This document shows, one piece after another, positions 34,096 to 45,377 of a stretch of DNA of 64,000 nt. Within the stretch, counting starts at the first letter, position 1, and each line of letters begins with the position of its first letter. The notes below the pieces were generated by a model. That model did no database searches, was not told the origin of the DNA, and saw only the letters and a list, made by a program, of their open reading frames with translations. Source of the stretch: Micromonospora echinaurantiaca (GTDB lineage: Bacteria; Actinomycetota; Actinomycetes; Mycobacteriales; Micromonosporaceae); NCBI RefSeq assembly GCF_900090235.1, contig NZ_LT607750.1:5509001-5573000 (forward strand), given 5' to 3'. The position numbers and the translations under genes were made by a program.

Positions 34096-35846
34096 GTGCG
34101 CAAGGTACTCATCGCCAATCGCGGCGAGATCGCCGTACGCGTCATCCGCGCCTGCCGTGACGCCGGCCTGGGCAGCGTCGCGGTCTACGCGGACTCCGAC
34201 CGGGACGCCCTGCACGCCACGCTGGCCGACGAGGCGTACGCCCTCGGCGGGGACACCGCCGCCGAGAGCTACCTGCGGATCGACAAGCTGCTGGCGGTCG
34301 CCGCGCAGGCCGGCGCCGACGCGGTGCACCCCGGCTACGGCTTCCTCTCCGAGAACGCCGACTTCGCCCAGGCCGTCATCGACGCCGGGCTCACCTGGAT
34401 CGGCCCCACCCCGCAGGCGATCCGCGACCTCGGCGACAAGGTCACCGCCCGGCACATCGCCCAGCGCGCCGGCGCGCCGCTGGTGCCCGGCACCCCGACC
34501 CGGTCGGCAGCCCGGACGAGGTGATGGCGTTCGCCGTCGACCACGGCCTGCCGGTCGCCATCAAGGCCGCCTTCGGCGGCGGCGGGCGCGGGCTGAAGGT
34601 GGCCCGCACCATGGAGGAGATCCCGCACCTGTTCGAGTCGGCCACCCGCGAGGCGGTCGCCGCGTTCGGCCGGGGCGAGTGCTTCGTCGAGCGCTACCTG
34701 GACAAGCCCCGGCACGTCGAGGCGCAGGTGCTGGCCGACCAGCACGGCAACGTGATCGTGGTGGGCACCCGCGACTGCTCGCTGCAGCGCCGGCACCAGA
34801 AGCTGGTCGAGGAGGCCCCGGCGCCGTTCCTGACCGACGCGCAGCGGGCCCAGATCCACGACAGCGCCAAGGCGATCTGCCGGGAGGCCGGCTACCACGG
34901 CGCCGGCACGGTGGAGTACCTGGTCGGCGCGGACGGCACCATCTCCTTCCTGGAGGTGAACACCCGCCTTCAGGTGGAGCACCCGGTCACCGAGGAGACC
35001 GCCGGCATCGACCTGGTCCGCGAGCAGTTCCGGATCGCCGACGGCGAGAAGCTGCGGTTCACCGAGGACCCGACCCCGCGCGGGCACTCCATCGAGTTCC
35101 GGATCAACGGCGAGGACCCGGGCCGCAACTTCCTGCCCGCCCCGGGCACGGTCACCGCGCTGCGGCTGCCCACCGGCCCCGGCGTGCGGGTGGACACCGG
35201 CATCTCGGCCGGCGACGTGATCGGCGGCAACTTCGACTCGCTGCTGGCCAAGGTGATCATCACGGGCGAGACCCGTACCGAGGCGCTGGAACGGGCCCGC
35301 CGGGCGCTGGACGAGATGGTGGTCGAGGGGATGGCCACCGCGCTGCCCTTCCACCGGCTGGTCGTGCGGGACGAGGCGTTCACCGCCGAACCGTTCACCG
35401 TGCACACCCGGTGGATCGAGACCGAGTTCGACAACACCGTCCCGGCCTTCACCGCCACCGCCGGCGCCGCCGAGGCGCCGGCCGAGCGGGAGACCGTCGT
35501 GGTCGAGGTCGGCGGCAAGCGGCTGGAGGTCACCCTCCCCGCCGGCCTCGGCGGGGGTACGGCCACCGCCGCGCCCGCCGCCCGCAAGCCGGCCCGCCGC
35601 GGCGGCGGGACCAAGGCCGGTACGGCGGCCAGCGGCGACTCGCTCACCTCCCCGATGCAGGGCACCATCGTGAAGATCGCGGTGGCCGACGGCGACACGG
35701 TGGCCGAGGGCGACCTGGTCGTGGTGCTGGAGGCGATGAAGATGGAGCAGCCGCTGCACGCCCACCAGGCCGGTACGGTCAGCGGCCTGAACGCCGAGGT
35801 CGGCGCGGTGATCACCGCCGGCGCCACCATCTGCACCATCGCCTGA
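34096..35846 (+). pseudogene. accA: Acyl-CoA carboxylase alpha subunit (biotin carboxylase + BCCP), interrupted by a one-base frameshift
   Basis: GTG 34096 has GGAGGAG eight bases upstream and begins [19 protein letters not shown]. Biotin carboxylase motifs follow ([14 protein letters not shown]; then, in the next frame, [30 protein letters not shown]), and the BCCP end carries [12 protein letters not shown], the biotin-accepting Lys. The frame breaks at ACCCCGACC (34492-34500): restoring one base after GTP gives [20 protein letters not shown], the expected sequence. As read, translation stops at 34524. With the base restored it is 583 residues, normal for this family. The gene is usually essential, so a homopolymer sequencing error is at least as likely as a real mutation. 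Confidence 0.85.
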
Positions 35847-35863
35847 AACTCGGGCCGGCGGCG

Positions 35864-36757
35864 TCAGCGCAGGGTTTCGGCGGCCACCGCGCGGACGGCG
35901 GCGGTGAGGGCGTTCAGCACGTCCGACTCCAGCCGCCAGTGCTGCCAGTAGAGCGGGATGTCCAGGTGCCGGCCGGGCGCGAGGTCCACGCAGCGCCCGG
36001 TGGCCAGGTCGGCGGCGGCGATCTGCTCGGGCACCAGGCTCCAGCCGAGCCCCAGCCGGATCGCCTCGCTGAAGGCGGGCACCGACGGCACGTAGTGCAC
36101 CGGCGGCTCCAGCGGCCGGCCGGTCACCGCGCGCAGGAACCGGTGCTGCACCCGGTCCTTGCGGTCGAAGACCACGAGCGGCGCCGTGGTCACCGCCGCC
36201 GCGGTGAGCCCGTCGGCGAAGTGGGCCGCGGCGAACTCCGGGGTGGCCAGCGCCTGGTAGCGCATCGCGCCGAGCCGGATCACCCGGCAGCCCTGCACCG
36301 CCTCCCGCTGGGCGGTGACCGCCGCGGTCACCGAGCCGTCCCGGAGCAGCTCGGTGGTGTGGTCCTGGTCGTCCTGGCGCAGGTCGAAGAAGAGGCCCGA
36401 CCGCTGCGGCAGCCGGGCCAGCGCGGCCGGGAACCAGGTGGCGAGCGAGTCCGCGTTGACCACCACGGCGACCCGGGTGCGGCCACCGCCGGTCAGCGGG
36501 CCCCGCGCGTCGGCCAACGCCTCCCGCTCCAGCAGCGCGAGCTGGCCGGCGAGCCGCAGCAGCGGCCGGCCCGCCTCGGTCGCCGCGCACGGCCGGGTAC
36601 GCCGGACCAGCACCTGGCCGACGGCCTCCTCCAGTGCCTTCACCCGCTGGCTGACCGCGGACGGGGTGATGTGCAGCAGCCGGGCCGCCGCCTCGAAGCT
36701 GCCCTCGGCGACCACCGCAGCGAGCGTACGCAACTGCGCCGAATCCAGGCCGTTCAT
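35864..36757 (-). CDS. lysG: LysR-family regulator, ArgP/LysG type
   Basis: 297 residues. The winged helix DSAQLRTLAAVVAEGSFEAAARLLHITPSAVSQRVKALE (5-43) is that of ArgP/LysG, followed by a periplasmic-binding-fold effector domain. LysG in Corynebacterium activates the divergent lysE in response to basic amino acids, and here it diverges from a LysE homologue with 69 bases between starts. ATG 36757 is six bases after TAAGCT on its strand. An inverted repeat GTTCAGCTTAA / TTTAGCTGGAC in the gap is the likely operator. Confidence 0.92.
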   Translation of the reverse strand: MNGLDSAQLRTLAAVVAEGSFEAAARLLHITPSAVSQRVKALEEAVGQVLVRRTRPCAATEAGRPLLRLAGQLALLEREALADARGPLTGGGRTRVAVVVNADSLATWFPAALARLPQRSGLFFDLRQDDQDHTTELLRDGSVTAAVTAQREAVQGCRVIRLGAMRYQALATPEFAAAHFADGLTAAAVTTAPLVVFDRKDRVQHRFLRAVTGRPLEPPVHYVPSVPAFSEAIRLGLGWSLVPEQIAAADLATGRCVDLAPGRHLDIPLYWQHWRLESDVLNALTAAVRAVAAETLR

Positions 36758-36759
36758 AA

Positions 36760-36795
36760 GTTCAGCTTAAGCCGCCTCAGAACGTTTAGCTGGAC
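36760..36795. promoter_or_regulatory. Candidate LysG operator and divergent promoters
   Basis: GTTCAGCTTAA (36760-36770) and TTTAGCTGGAC (36785-36795) are inverted copies with 9 of 11 matches. The first half overlaps the lysG -10 (TAAGCT, 36764-36769 on the minus strand); lysE has TAGCGT at 36815-36820, six bases before its GTG. Confidence 0.5.
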
Positions 36796-36826
36796 TGATG
36801 TTCGGCGGCGGCTCTAGCGTCGTGCC

Positions 36827-37423
36827 GTGCTCACCTCCGCCGTCGCCGGGTTCTCCATGTCCATCGCGCTGATCGTCGCCATCGGCGCCCAGAACGCCTT
36901 CGTCCTGCGCCAGGGGCTGCGCCGCGAGCACGTGGTACCCGTGGTCCTCACCTGCGCCGCCTCGGACGCGCTGCTGATCGCGGCGGGCATCGCCGGGGTC
37001 GGCACCCTGGTCACCGGTCGGCCCGTCCTGCTCACCGCGATCCGCTGGGGCGGCGCCGCGTTCCTGCTCTGCTACGCCGCCCTGGCCGCCCGCCGGGCCC
37101 TGCGTCCGGGCGCGCTGCTGCCCACCGAACGCCCACCGGCCACGCTGCGGGCGACCCTGCTCGCCTGCGCCGCCTTCACCTACCTGAACCCGCACGTCTA
37201 CCTGGACACCGTGCTGCTGCTCGGCGGGATCGCCCAGCAGCACCCGCACCGCTGGCTGTTCGGGGTCGGCGCCGCGCTGGCCAGCATCGTCTGGTTCACC
37301 GCGCTGGGCGTCGGGGCGCACCGGCTCGCCCCGCTGCTCGCCCGTACCGTCGCGTGGCGGCTGCTGGACGGCGTGATCGCCGCCGTGATGGCCGCGCTCG
37401 CCGTCGCGCTGCTGCTCGGCTGA
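36827..37423 (+). CDS. lysE: LysE/ArgO family amino-acid exporter
   Basis: 198 residues, six hydrophobic helices. GFSMSIALIVAIGAQNAFVLRQGLRREHV is the LysE signature, and FTYLNPHVYLDTVLLLGG (about 116-133) is the second conserved block with the Asn-Pro motif. It exports lysine or arginine when the cytosolic level rises. Control by the divergent LysG regulator is inferred from the layout. GTG 36827 is served by a leaderless-type promoter. Confidence 0.94.
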   Translation: MLTSAVAGFSMSIALIVAIGAQNAFVLRQGLRREHVVPVVLTCAASDALLIAAGIAGVGTLVTGRPVLLTAIRWGGAAFLLCYAALAARRALRPGALLPTERPPATLRATLLACAAFTYLNPHVYLDTVLLLGGIAQQHPHRWLFGVGAALASIVWFTALGVGAHRLAPLLARTVAWRLLDGVIAAVMAALAVALLLG

Positions 37424-37481
37424 CCGCCGCCGACCGCACCGCCGGCCCTACCCCGGGGGTGGGCGAGGGTGTTTTCCGTGA

Positions 37482-38963
<1,482 letters not shown>

Positions 38964-38985
38964 GCGGCCTGACGGTCGGCGGCGG

Positions 38986-39543
38986 TCACCAGAAGAGGCG
39001 GCGGATCACCACCCGCGCCGCCTCCCGGGGATCGCCGCCGACGCGCTCCGGCAGCGCCCCGGAGAGCCAGAGCGTGGCGAAGCCGTGCACGATCGACCAG
39101 GCGGCCAGGGCGTCCTGCCCCGGGTCGGCGCCCGGCCGGGCGGGCAGCGCCGCCACCCCCGAGTTGAGCGCTGCGCCGGCCCGCTCCCGCGCCGCCCGCA
39201 CCTCGGCGTCGTGCACCCGGTAGAGCTCCGGGCGGAACATCACCTCGAAGTGCGCGCGGTGCCCGACCGCGAAGTCGACGTACGCGACGCCGGCCTCCAG
39301 CAGGTCGCCGCCGGCCCCGTGCAGCCGGGCGGCCAGCAGGTCGAAGCCCTCGACGGCGAGCGCGGTGAGCAGCCCGGCCTTGTCGCCGAAGTGGTGCGCC
39401 GGCGCGGCGTGCGAGACGCCGGCCCGACGGGCCAGGTCGCGCAGGCTGAGCGCGGTGACGCCGGACTCCTCGATCGCCTCCACAGCGGCGGCGAGCAGGG
39501 CGCGGCGCAGGTCGCCGTGATGGTAGCCACGTGTGCCGGTCAT
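38986..39543 (-). CDS. TetR/AcrR-family regulator
   Basis: 185 residues. The HTH is classical: HHGDLRRALLAAAVEAIEESGVTALSLRDLARRAGVSHAAPAHHFGDKAGLLTAL (8-62). The C-terminal domain (YVDFAVGHRAHFEVMFRPELYR...WSIVHGFATLWLSGAL) is the WHG type. It diverges from a DoxX gene and likely represses both through the 23-base palindrome between them. ATG 39543 lies six bases after TAGGAT on its strand. Confidence 0.93.
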   Translation of the reverse strand: MTGTRGYHHGDLRRALLAAAVEAIEESGVTALSLRDLARRAGVSHAAPAHHFGDKAGLLTALAVEGFDLLAARLHGAGGDLLEAGVAYVDFAVGHRAHFEVMFRPELYRVHDAEVRAARERAGAALNSGVAALPARPGADPGQDALAAWSIVHGFATLWLSGALPERVGGDPREAARVVIRRLFW

Positions 39544-39587
39544 CCCGGAATCCTAACTTGCCATTGACAAGATGACGCCCGCGAGGG

Positions 39588-39610
39588 CAATCTTGTCGGC
39601 GACAAGATTG
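39588..39610. promoter_or_regulatory. Perfect TetR-type operator in the tetR/doxX gap
   Basis: CAATCTTGTC-GGC-GACAAGATTG has ten perfect pairs. A further half-site TTGACAAGAT begins at 39564. TTGACA (39564-39569) and CAATCT (39588-39593), 18 apart, may be the doxX promoter, so the operator would cover its -10. Confidence 0.7.
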
Positions 39611-39628
39611 GTTTCCTGGGAGGTATCG

Positions 39629-40075
39629 ATGGCTCCGCTGATCGCGCTCGTCGCCGGCACCGCGCTCGCCCGGCTGGCCGGCCTGCTGGGTGTGGGCGCG
39701 CTCGACGGCTGGCACCCCGCGCTGCGGGTCGGGCTGGCCCTGATGTTCGTACTGACCGGCTTCGCGCACTTCGCCGAGCCACGGCGGTCGGGGTTGATCG
39801 CGATGGTGCCGCCCGGGCTGCCCCGGCCGGACCTGCTGGTCACCCTCACCGGCGTGCTGGAACTGGCCGGCGCGGCGGCGCTGCTGGTGCCGGCCACCGC
39901 CGGTTGGGCGGCAGCGGGGCTGGCCGTGCTGATGCTCGCCATGTTCCCGGCCAACGTCTCCGCCGCCCGGCGCGGGCTCACCCTCGCCGGCAAGCCGGTG
40001 ACCCCGCTCTGGCCGCGCACCGCACTCCAGGTCGTGTTCGTCGGCGCGGCCGCGGCAATTTCGTTTGGGGCCTGA
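39629..40075 (+). CDS. DoxX family membrane protein
   Basis: 148 residues, four hydrophobic helices (about 5-22, 32-50, 70-95, 125-145). The block LRVGLALMFVLTGFAHFAEPRRSGLIAMVP is the DoxX signature. DoxX proteins are linked to redox and quinone stress, but the reaction is unclear. ATG 39629 has GGGAGG six bases upstream. It is expressed away from the TetR gene and lies just upstream of MarR. Confidence 0.88.
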   Translation: MAPLIALVAGTALARLAGLLGVGALDGWHPALRVGLALMFVLTGFAHFAEPRRSGLIAMVPPGLPRPDLLVTLTGVLELAGAAALLVPATAGWAAAGLAVLMLAMFPANVSAARRGLTLAGKPVTPLWPRTALQVVFVGAAAAISFGA

Positions 40076-40099
40076 CAATCAGGGGGCTAACATACCCTC
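40071..40099 (+). promoter_or_regulatory. marR promoter with candidate operator
   Basis: CCTGA-CAA-TCAGG (40071-40083) is an inverted repeat overlapping the doxX stop; TAACAT (40088-40093) is followed by six bases and GTG 40100. Confidence 0.5.
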
Positions 40100-40582
40100 G
40101 TGCATCTGGTCACCCTTCACGACGTACCGATCGGCCGACTCCTGGTGGTCGCCGGCCACGTGGTCAGCCAGCGGTGGAACCGCCTCCTGGCGGAGCAGTT
40201 CAACCTCACCCAGGCCGGCATGGTCACGCTGATGACGCTCGACAAGCACGGCGCGCTGCCGCACGGCGAGGTCGCCCAACGCTGCTTCGTCCGGCCGGCC
40301 ACCCTGACCGGCATCATCGACACCCTCGAGCGCGACGGGCTGGTCGAGCGACAGCGCGACGAGAGCGACCGGCGCAGCATCCGGCTCGCCATCACCGACG
40401 CCGGCCGGGCGCGGCTGGGGGCGTTGACCAGCCTGATCCAGTCCAATCCCCCGCTCACCTCGGTCGACGCCGACCCGGCGAAGGCCGCCGTGATCCGCGA
40501 GTTCCTGCTCGAGGTCATCGGTAGCGCGGAGGAACCGTCCGGGCCGGGCCGCGCCGGCCTGCCGGGAGGTCCGGCGTGCTGA
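40100..40582 (+). CDS. MarR-family transcriptional regulator
   Basis: 160 residues. The winged helix runs [67 protein letters not shown], in which the DxRxx wing (DESDRR) is diagnostic. It is the first gene of an operon with two ABC half-transporters; its stop overlaps the next GTG by seven bases. Likely it represses the exporter and itself and is released by a toxic ligand. Confidence 0.93.
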   Translation: MHLVTLHDVPIGRLLVVAGHVVSQRWNRLLAEQFNLTQAGMVTLMTLDKHGALPHGEVAQRCFVRPATLTGIIDTLERDGLVERQRDESDRRSIRLAITDAGRARLGALTSLIQSNPPLTSVDADPAKAAVIREFLLEVIGSAEEPSGPGRAGLPGGPAC

Positions 40583-42309
40583 TCCGACTGCTCCGCGACC
40601 AGCTGCGCCCGTACCACCGGGCGCTCGCCGCGGTGGTGCTGCTGCAGTTCGTCGGCACCATGGCCTCGCTCTACCTGCCGAGCCTCAACGCCGACATCAT
40701 CGACCTGGGCGTGGCCCGCGGCGACACCGACTACATCCTGCGTACCGGCGGCTGGATGCTGCTGGTCAGCCTGGCGCAGATCGTCTGCTCGATCGGCGCG
40801 GTGCACCTCGGCGCGCGGACCGCGATGGGCTTCGGCCGGGACGTCCGGGCCGCGGTCTTCACGCACGTGAACCGGTTCTCGGCCCGCGAGGTCGCCCGGT
40901 TCGGAGCGCCGTCGCTGATCACCCGGAACACCAACGACGTCCAGCAGGTGCAGATGCTTGTGCTGATGAGCTGCACCATGCTGGTGGCCGCACCGATCAT
41001 GAGCGTCGGCGGCGTGGTGATGGCGCTGCGCGAGGACGTCGGCCTGTCCTGGCTGATGCTGGTCAGCGTGCCGGTGCTCGCCGTCGCGCTCGGGCTGGTG
41101 ACCCGGCGGATGGTGCCCGGCTTCCGGCTCATGCAGACCCGCATCGACGCGGTGAACCGGGTGCTGCGCGAGCAGATCACCGGCATCCGGGTGGTCCGGG
41201 CGTTCGTCCGCGAGCCGTACGAGACGCGCCGCTTCGCCACGGTGAACGCCGACCTGACCGCGACCGCGCTGCAGACCGGCCGGCTGATGGCGCTGGTCTT
41301 CCCGGTGGTGATGCTGGTACTCAACGTCTCCAGCGTCGCGGTGCTCTGGTTCGGCGCGCAGCGGGTGGACGCCGGGGCGATCCAGGTGGGCGCGCTGACC
41401 GCCTTCCTGCAGTACCTGATGCAGATCCTGATGGCGGTCATGATGGCCACCTTCATGCTGATGATGGTCCCGCGCGCGGCGGTCGGCGCGGAGCGCATCG
41501 TCGAGGTGCTGGACACCGACTCGTCGGTGCTGCCCCCGGCGGCGCCGGTCACCGAGGTGCCGACGCGGGGCGAGCTGGAGCTGCGCGGGGTGCGGTTCCA
41601 GTACCCGGGCGCGGCCGAGCCGGTGCTGCGGGACGTCTCGTTCCGGGTCACCGCCGGGACCACCACGGCGATCGTCGGCAGCACCGGCGCGGGCAAGACC
41701 ACCCTGCTGTCGCTGATCCCCCGGCTGGTCGACGTCACGGCCGGCGCGGTGCTGGTCGACGGGGTCGACGTGCGCGAGCTGGCACCGGACGAGCTGTGGC
41801 GGCGGATCGGCCTGGTGCCGCAGCGGCCCTACCTGTTCACCGGAACGGTGGCGAGCAACCTGCGCTACGGCAACCCGGACGCCACCGACGCGGAACTGTG
41901 GGCGGCGCTGGAGATCGCCCAGGCCCGGGACTTCGTGGCCGCGATGCCGGAAGGGCTGGCGGCACCGATCGCCCAGGGCGGCACCAACGTCTCCGGTGGA
42001 CAGCGGCAGCGGCTGGCGATCGCCCGCGCGCTGGTCCGCCGGCCGGAGATCTACCTCTTCGACGACTCGTTCTCCGCGCTCGACCTCGGCACCGACGCGC
42101 GGCTACGGGCGGCGCTGCGGCCGGTCACCGCCGACGCCGCCGTGGTGATCGTGGCCCAGCGGGTCTCCACGATCGTCGACGCCGATCAGATCATCGTGCT
42201 GGAGAACGGGGGCGTGGTCGGGGTGGGCCGACACGGACAGCTGCTGAAGTCCTGCCCGACCTACGCGGAGATCGTCGCCTCCCAGCAGACGGCGGAGGTG
42301 CCGGCGTGA
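40576..42309 (+). CDS. ABC transporter, fused permease-ATPase half (heterodimer subunit 1)
   Basis: 577 residues. Six membrane helices (about 15-310) precede an ATPase domain with Walker [11 protein letters not shown], signature [16 protein letters not shown] and Walker [12 protein letters not shown]. The Walker B ends in Asp instead of the catalytic Glu (FDDSFSALD), so this is the degenerate-site half, as in TM287 or BmrC. Partner encoded directly downstream with a GTGA overlap. Substrate unknown; multidrug or lipid export likely. Confidence 0.93.
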   Translation: MLIRLLRDQLRPYHRALAAVVLLQFVGTMASLYLPSLNADIIDLGVARGDTDYILRTGGWMLLVSLAQIVCSIGAVHLGARTAMGFGRDVRAAVFTHVNRFSAREVARFGAPSLITRNTNDVQQVQMLVLMSCTMLVAAPIMSVGGVVMALREDVGLSWLMLVSVPVLAVALGLVTRRMVPGFRLMQTRIDAVNRVLREQITGIRVVRAFVREPYETRRFATVNADLTATALQTGRLMALVFPVVMLVLNVSSVAVLWFGAQRVDAGAIQVGALTAFLQYLMQILMAVMMATFMLMMVPRAAVGAERIVEVLDTDSSVLPPAAPVTEVPTRGELELRGVRFQYPGAAEPVLRDVSFRVTAGTTTAIVGSTGAGKTTLLSLIPRLVDVTAGAVLVDGVDVRELAPDELWRRIGLVPQRPYLFTGTVASNLRYGNPDATDAELWAALEIAQARDFVAAMPEGLAAPIAQGGTNVSGGQRQRLAIARALVRRPEIYLFDDSFSALDLGTDARLRAALRPVTADAAVVIVAQRVSTIVDADQIIVLENGGVVGVGRHGQLLKSCPTYAEIVASQQTAEVPA

Positions 42310-44402
42310 GCGAGCGCAACGAGCGAGTCGCCCGGCAGAGCGCGGCCGAACCGCAGGCCGGCGTCGGCACGAGTGAGCAGCAGGGGGCCCGGGCGGCCGT
42401 ACCCGCGCAGAAGCCGGCGGCCGACGGGCCGACGCCGAAGCGGTTGCCCGGCGGCGGGCAGCGCGGCCCCGGCTGGATGGGCGCCGGGATGCCCGCCGAG
42501 CGGTCGATGAACTTCGGGCCGTCCGCGCGGCGGCTGCTCGGCCGGCTCCGGCCGCACCGGCTCCACCTCGGCGCGATCATCGCGCTGGCGGTGGTCAGCG
42601 TCGGGCTCAGCGTGATCGGTCCGAAGGTGCTCGGCCACGCCACCGACCTGATCTTCACCGGGGTGATCGGCCGGCAACTGCCGGCGGGCACCACCGCCGA
42701 GCAGGCCGTGGCCGCCGCCCGGGCGGCCGGCAACGACAGCTTCGCCGACATGCTCGCCAGGATGGACGTGGTGCCCGGGGTGGGCGTCGACTTCGCCGCG
42801 CTGGGCCGGGTGCTGCTGCTCGCGCTCGGGCTCTACCTCGCCGCCAGCCTGCTGATGTGGTGGCAGGGCTGGCTGCTCAGCGGCGTCGTGCAGCGGACCG
42901 TGCAGAAGCTGCGCGCCGACGTGGAGGACAAGCTCAACCGGCTGCCGCTGCCCTACTTCGACCGGCAGCCGCGCGGCGAGCTGCTGAGCCGGGTCACCAA
43001 CGACATCGACAACATCTCGACCAGCCTCCAGCAGACGCTGAGCCAGCTGCTCACCTCGCTGCTCACCGTGGTCGGCGTACTGGCGATGATGTTCTGGATC
43101 TCGCCGCTGCTGGCCCTGATCGCCCTCGTCGCGGTGCCGCTCTCGGTGCTGGTCACCCAGCGGATCGCCAAGCGGTCGCAGCGCCAGTTCATCGCCCAGT
43201 GGACGCACACCGGCCAGCTGAACGGCCAGATCGAGGAGGCGTTCACCGGCCACGAGCTGGTCAAGGTCTTCGGCCGCCAGCGGGAGGTGGAGGCCGCCTT
43301 CGCCGCCAAGAACGAGGAGCTGTTCAAGGCCAGCTTCGGCGCCCAGTTCATCTCCGGGATCATCATGCCGTCGATGATGTTCATCGGGAACCTCAGCTAC
43401 GTGGCGATCGCCGTGGTCGGCGGCCTGCGGGTGGCCACCGGGGCGATGAGCCTCGGCGACGTGCAGGCGTTCATCCAGTACTCCCGGCAGTTCACCCAGC
43501 CGCTGACCCAGGTCGCGTCGATGGCCAACCTGCTCCAGTCCGGGGTGGCCTCGGCCGAGCGGGTGTTCGCGGTGCTCGACGCCGCGGAGCAGAGCCCGGA
43601 CCCGGCCGAGCCGGCCCGGGTGCGCGAGCCGCGCGGCCGGGTCGAGTTCGAGCACGTGTCGTTCCGGTACGAGCCGGACAAGCCGCTGATCGAGGACCTG
43701 TCGCTGGTGGCCGAGCCGGGTCACACGGTGGCCATCGTCGGCCCGACAGGGGCCGGCAAGACCACCCTGGTCAACCTGGTCATGCGCTTCTACGAGCTGG
43801 ACGCCGGCCGGATCACCCTGGACGGGGTGGACGTCACCACGATGCGCCGCGACGACCTGCGCGGCCGGATCGGGATGGTGCTGCAGGACACCTGGCTCTT
43901 CGGCGGCACCATCCGGGACAACATCGCCTACGGGCGTCCGGACGCCACCGACGAGGAGATCCTGGCCGCCGCCCGGGCCACCTTCGTGGACCGGTTCGTC
44001 CGCAGCCTGCCGGACGGCTACGACACGGTGATCGACGAGGAGGGCAGCAACGTCAGCGCCGGCGAGAAGCAGCTGATCACCATTGCCCGGGCGTTCCTGG
44101 CCGAGCCGTCGCTGCTGATCCTGGACGAGGCGACCAGCTCGGTGGACACCCGTACCGAGGTGCTGCTCCAGCGGGCGATGGCCGCGTTGCGGTCGGACCG
44201 GACCAGCTTCGTGATCGCGCACCGGCTCTCCACCATCCGGGACGCTGACCTGATCCTGATGATGGAGGACGGCCGGATCGTCGAGCAGGGCACGCACGAG
44301 GAGCTGCTCGCCGCCGGCGGCGCGTACCACCGGCTGTACCAGGCCCAGTTCGCCCGACCGGTAGTCGACGACGAGGTCGACGCCGAGCCGGTGGCGCGGT
44401 GA
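42306..44402 (+). CDS. ABC transporter, fused permease-ATPase half (heterodimer subunit 2)
   Basis: 698 residues from GTG 42306. A polar N-terminus of about 75 residues, partly made by a GAGCGAGCG-type repeat at the start codon, leads to six helices and an ATPase with Walker [11 protein letters not shown], Walker [13 protein letters not shown] (catalytic Glu present) and HRLSTI switch. The signature reads [16 protein letters not shown], the variant form expected for the consensus-site partner of a TM288/BmrD-type heterodimer. It pairs with the upstream half. The apparent frame further upstream overlaps subunit 1 and is rejected. Confidence 0.93.
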   Translation: MSERNERVARQSAAEPQAGVGTSEQQGARAAVPAQKPAADGPTPKRLPGGGQRGPGWMGAGMPAERSMNFGPSARRLLGRLRPHRLHLGAIIALAVVSVGLSVIGPKVLGHATDLIFTGVIGRQLPAGTTAEQAVAAARAAGNDSFADMLARMDVVPGVGVDFAALGRVLLLALGLYLAASLLMWWQGWLLSGVVQRTVQKLRADVEDKLNRLPLPYFDRQPRGELLSRVTNDIDNISTSLQQTLSQLLTSLLTVVGVLAMMFWISPLLALIALVAVPLSVLVTQRIAKRSQRQFIAQWTHTGQLNGQIEEAFTGHELVKVFGRQREVEAAFAAKNEELFKASFGAQFISGIIMPSMMFIGNLSYVAIAVVGGLRVATGAMSLGDVQAFIQYSRQFTQPLTQVASMANLLQSGVASAERVFAVLDAAEQSPDPAEPARVREPRGRVEFEHVSFRYEPDKPLIEDLSLVAEPGHTVAIVGPTGAGKTTLVNLVMRFYELDAGRITLDGVDVTTMRRDDLRGRIGMVLQDTWLFGGTIRDNIAYGRPDATDEEILAAARATFVDRFVRSLPDGYDTVIDEEGSNVSAGEKQLITIARAFLAEPSLLILDEATSSVDTRTEVLLQRAMAALRSDRTSFVIAHRLSTIRDADLILMMEDGRIVEQGTHEELLAAGGAYHRLYQAQFARPVVDDEVDAEPVAR

Positions 44403-44405
44403 CGG

Positions 44406-45284
44406 TCAGCGGTGGACCCGGTCGAGGAAGTCCCGCAGCAGCCGCACCACCTCGTCGAGGTGGGTCTCCAGCAGCCAGTGCCCGCCGTCGAGCAGGTGCA
44501 GCTCCGCGTCGGGCAGGTCCCGCAGGTAGGCGCGCGCCGCGCCGGCCGGCATGTAGCCGTCGTGCGGCCCCCAGACGATCAGCGTCGGCGGCCGGTGGGT
44601 CCGCAGGTACTCCTGTTGGCGGGGGAACCACGCGACGGTGCTGCCCTGGTCGGCCAGCAGGCGGACCAGATTGTGCCGCCGCGCCGGTTCGGCCCGTACC
44701 AGAGCCCAGGACAGCCGCCACAGGTCGGGGCTGACCCGGTCGGTCAACCCGTCCGGCAGCTCACCGAGGAACTCGCCGCGGAAGCCCGCCTCGCTGACCG
44801 CCTCGGCGAGGCGGGCCCGGCCCTCGTCGGTCGGGTCGCGCCAGAACCGCTTCAGCGGCTCGTACTTGGGGCCGTGCTGGTCGGGGTAGATGTCGCCGTT
44901 CTGGATGACCAGGCCGGCGACCCGCTCCGGCGCGGCCATCGCCAGCCGCAGCCCGAACTGGCTGCCGTAGTCCTGCAGGTAGATCACGTAGCGGGTGAGC
45001 GACAGCACCTCGGCGAACCGGCGCAGCAGCTCGGCGTAGGCGTCGAAGGTGTACCCGAACCGGGCCGGGTCCGGCGTGTCGCTGTAGCCGAAACCCGGCA
45101 GGTCCGGCGCGATCGCCCGCCACCGGTCGCCGAGCGCGGGCAGCAGGTTGCGGAACTGGAACGACGACGACGGGTAGCCGTGCGGCAGCAGCACCACCGG
45201 GGCGTCCGGCGGCCCGGACTCCCGGTAGAAGACGTCGATCCCGTCGACGTCGACGGTGCGGTGCGCGACAGCTGCGTGGGCCAC
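44406..45284 (-). CDS. Alpha/beta hydrolase, epoxide hydrolase / haloalkane dehalogenase-like
   Basis: 292 residues. HGYPSSSFQFRNLLP (35-49) is the HGxP oxyanion motif, the nucleophile lies in LQDYGSQFGL with Asp105, and the late acid and His are in WGPHDGYMP and GGHWLLE. The Asp nucleophile separates it from serine esterases and points to epoxide hydrolase or dehalogenase chemistry. GTG 45284 has an AGGAGGAG ribosome site. It converges with the ABC operon, the ends being three bases apart. Confidence 0.88.
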   Translation of the reverse strand: MAHAAVAHRTVDVDGIDVFYRESGPPDAPVVLLPHGYPSSSFQFRNLLPALGDRWRAIAPDLPGFGYSDTPDPARFGYTFDAYAELLRRFAEVLSLTRYVIYLQDYGSQFGLRLAMAAPERVAGLVIQNGDIYPDQHGPKYEPLKRFWRDPTDEGRARLAEAVSEAGFRGEFLGELPDGLTDRVSPDLWRLSWALVRAEPARRHNLVRLLADQGSTVAWFPRQQEYLRTHRPPTLIVWGPHDGYMPAGAARAYLRDLPDAELHLLDGGHWLLETHLDEVVRLLRDFLDRVHR

Positions 45285-45318
45285 GGTCTCCTCCTGACCG
45301 CCACGCTACGGCCGCACG

Positions 45319-45351
45319 CCCCGGCCCACGTCGGAACCGACCGGGCCGGGG
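45319..45351. terminator. Terminator of the thrS-like gene
   Basis: CCCCGGCCC (45319-45327) pairs with GGGCCGGGG (45343-45351), and an inner GTCGG/CCGAC stem stacks inside. It lies 27 bases after the stop. Confidence 0.55.
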
Positions 45352-45377
45352 GCGTCGCCGACCTGCCCGGCGCGGGT

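Noticed and set aside
33986..36817. A 943-codon plus-strand frame across accA
   Set aside because: Out of frame with the carboxylase; the protein is Arg/Gly/Ala low complexity. Only its first part overlaps real coding by accident.
41796..42305. Extension of the second ABC half-transporter upstream into subunit 1
   Set aside because: That frame overlaps the ATPase domain of subunit 1 out of frame; a GTGA junction with a GGAGG site marks the true start at 42306.
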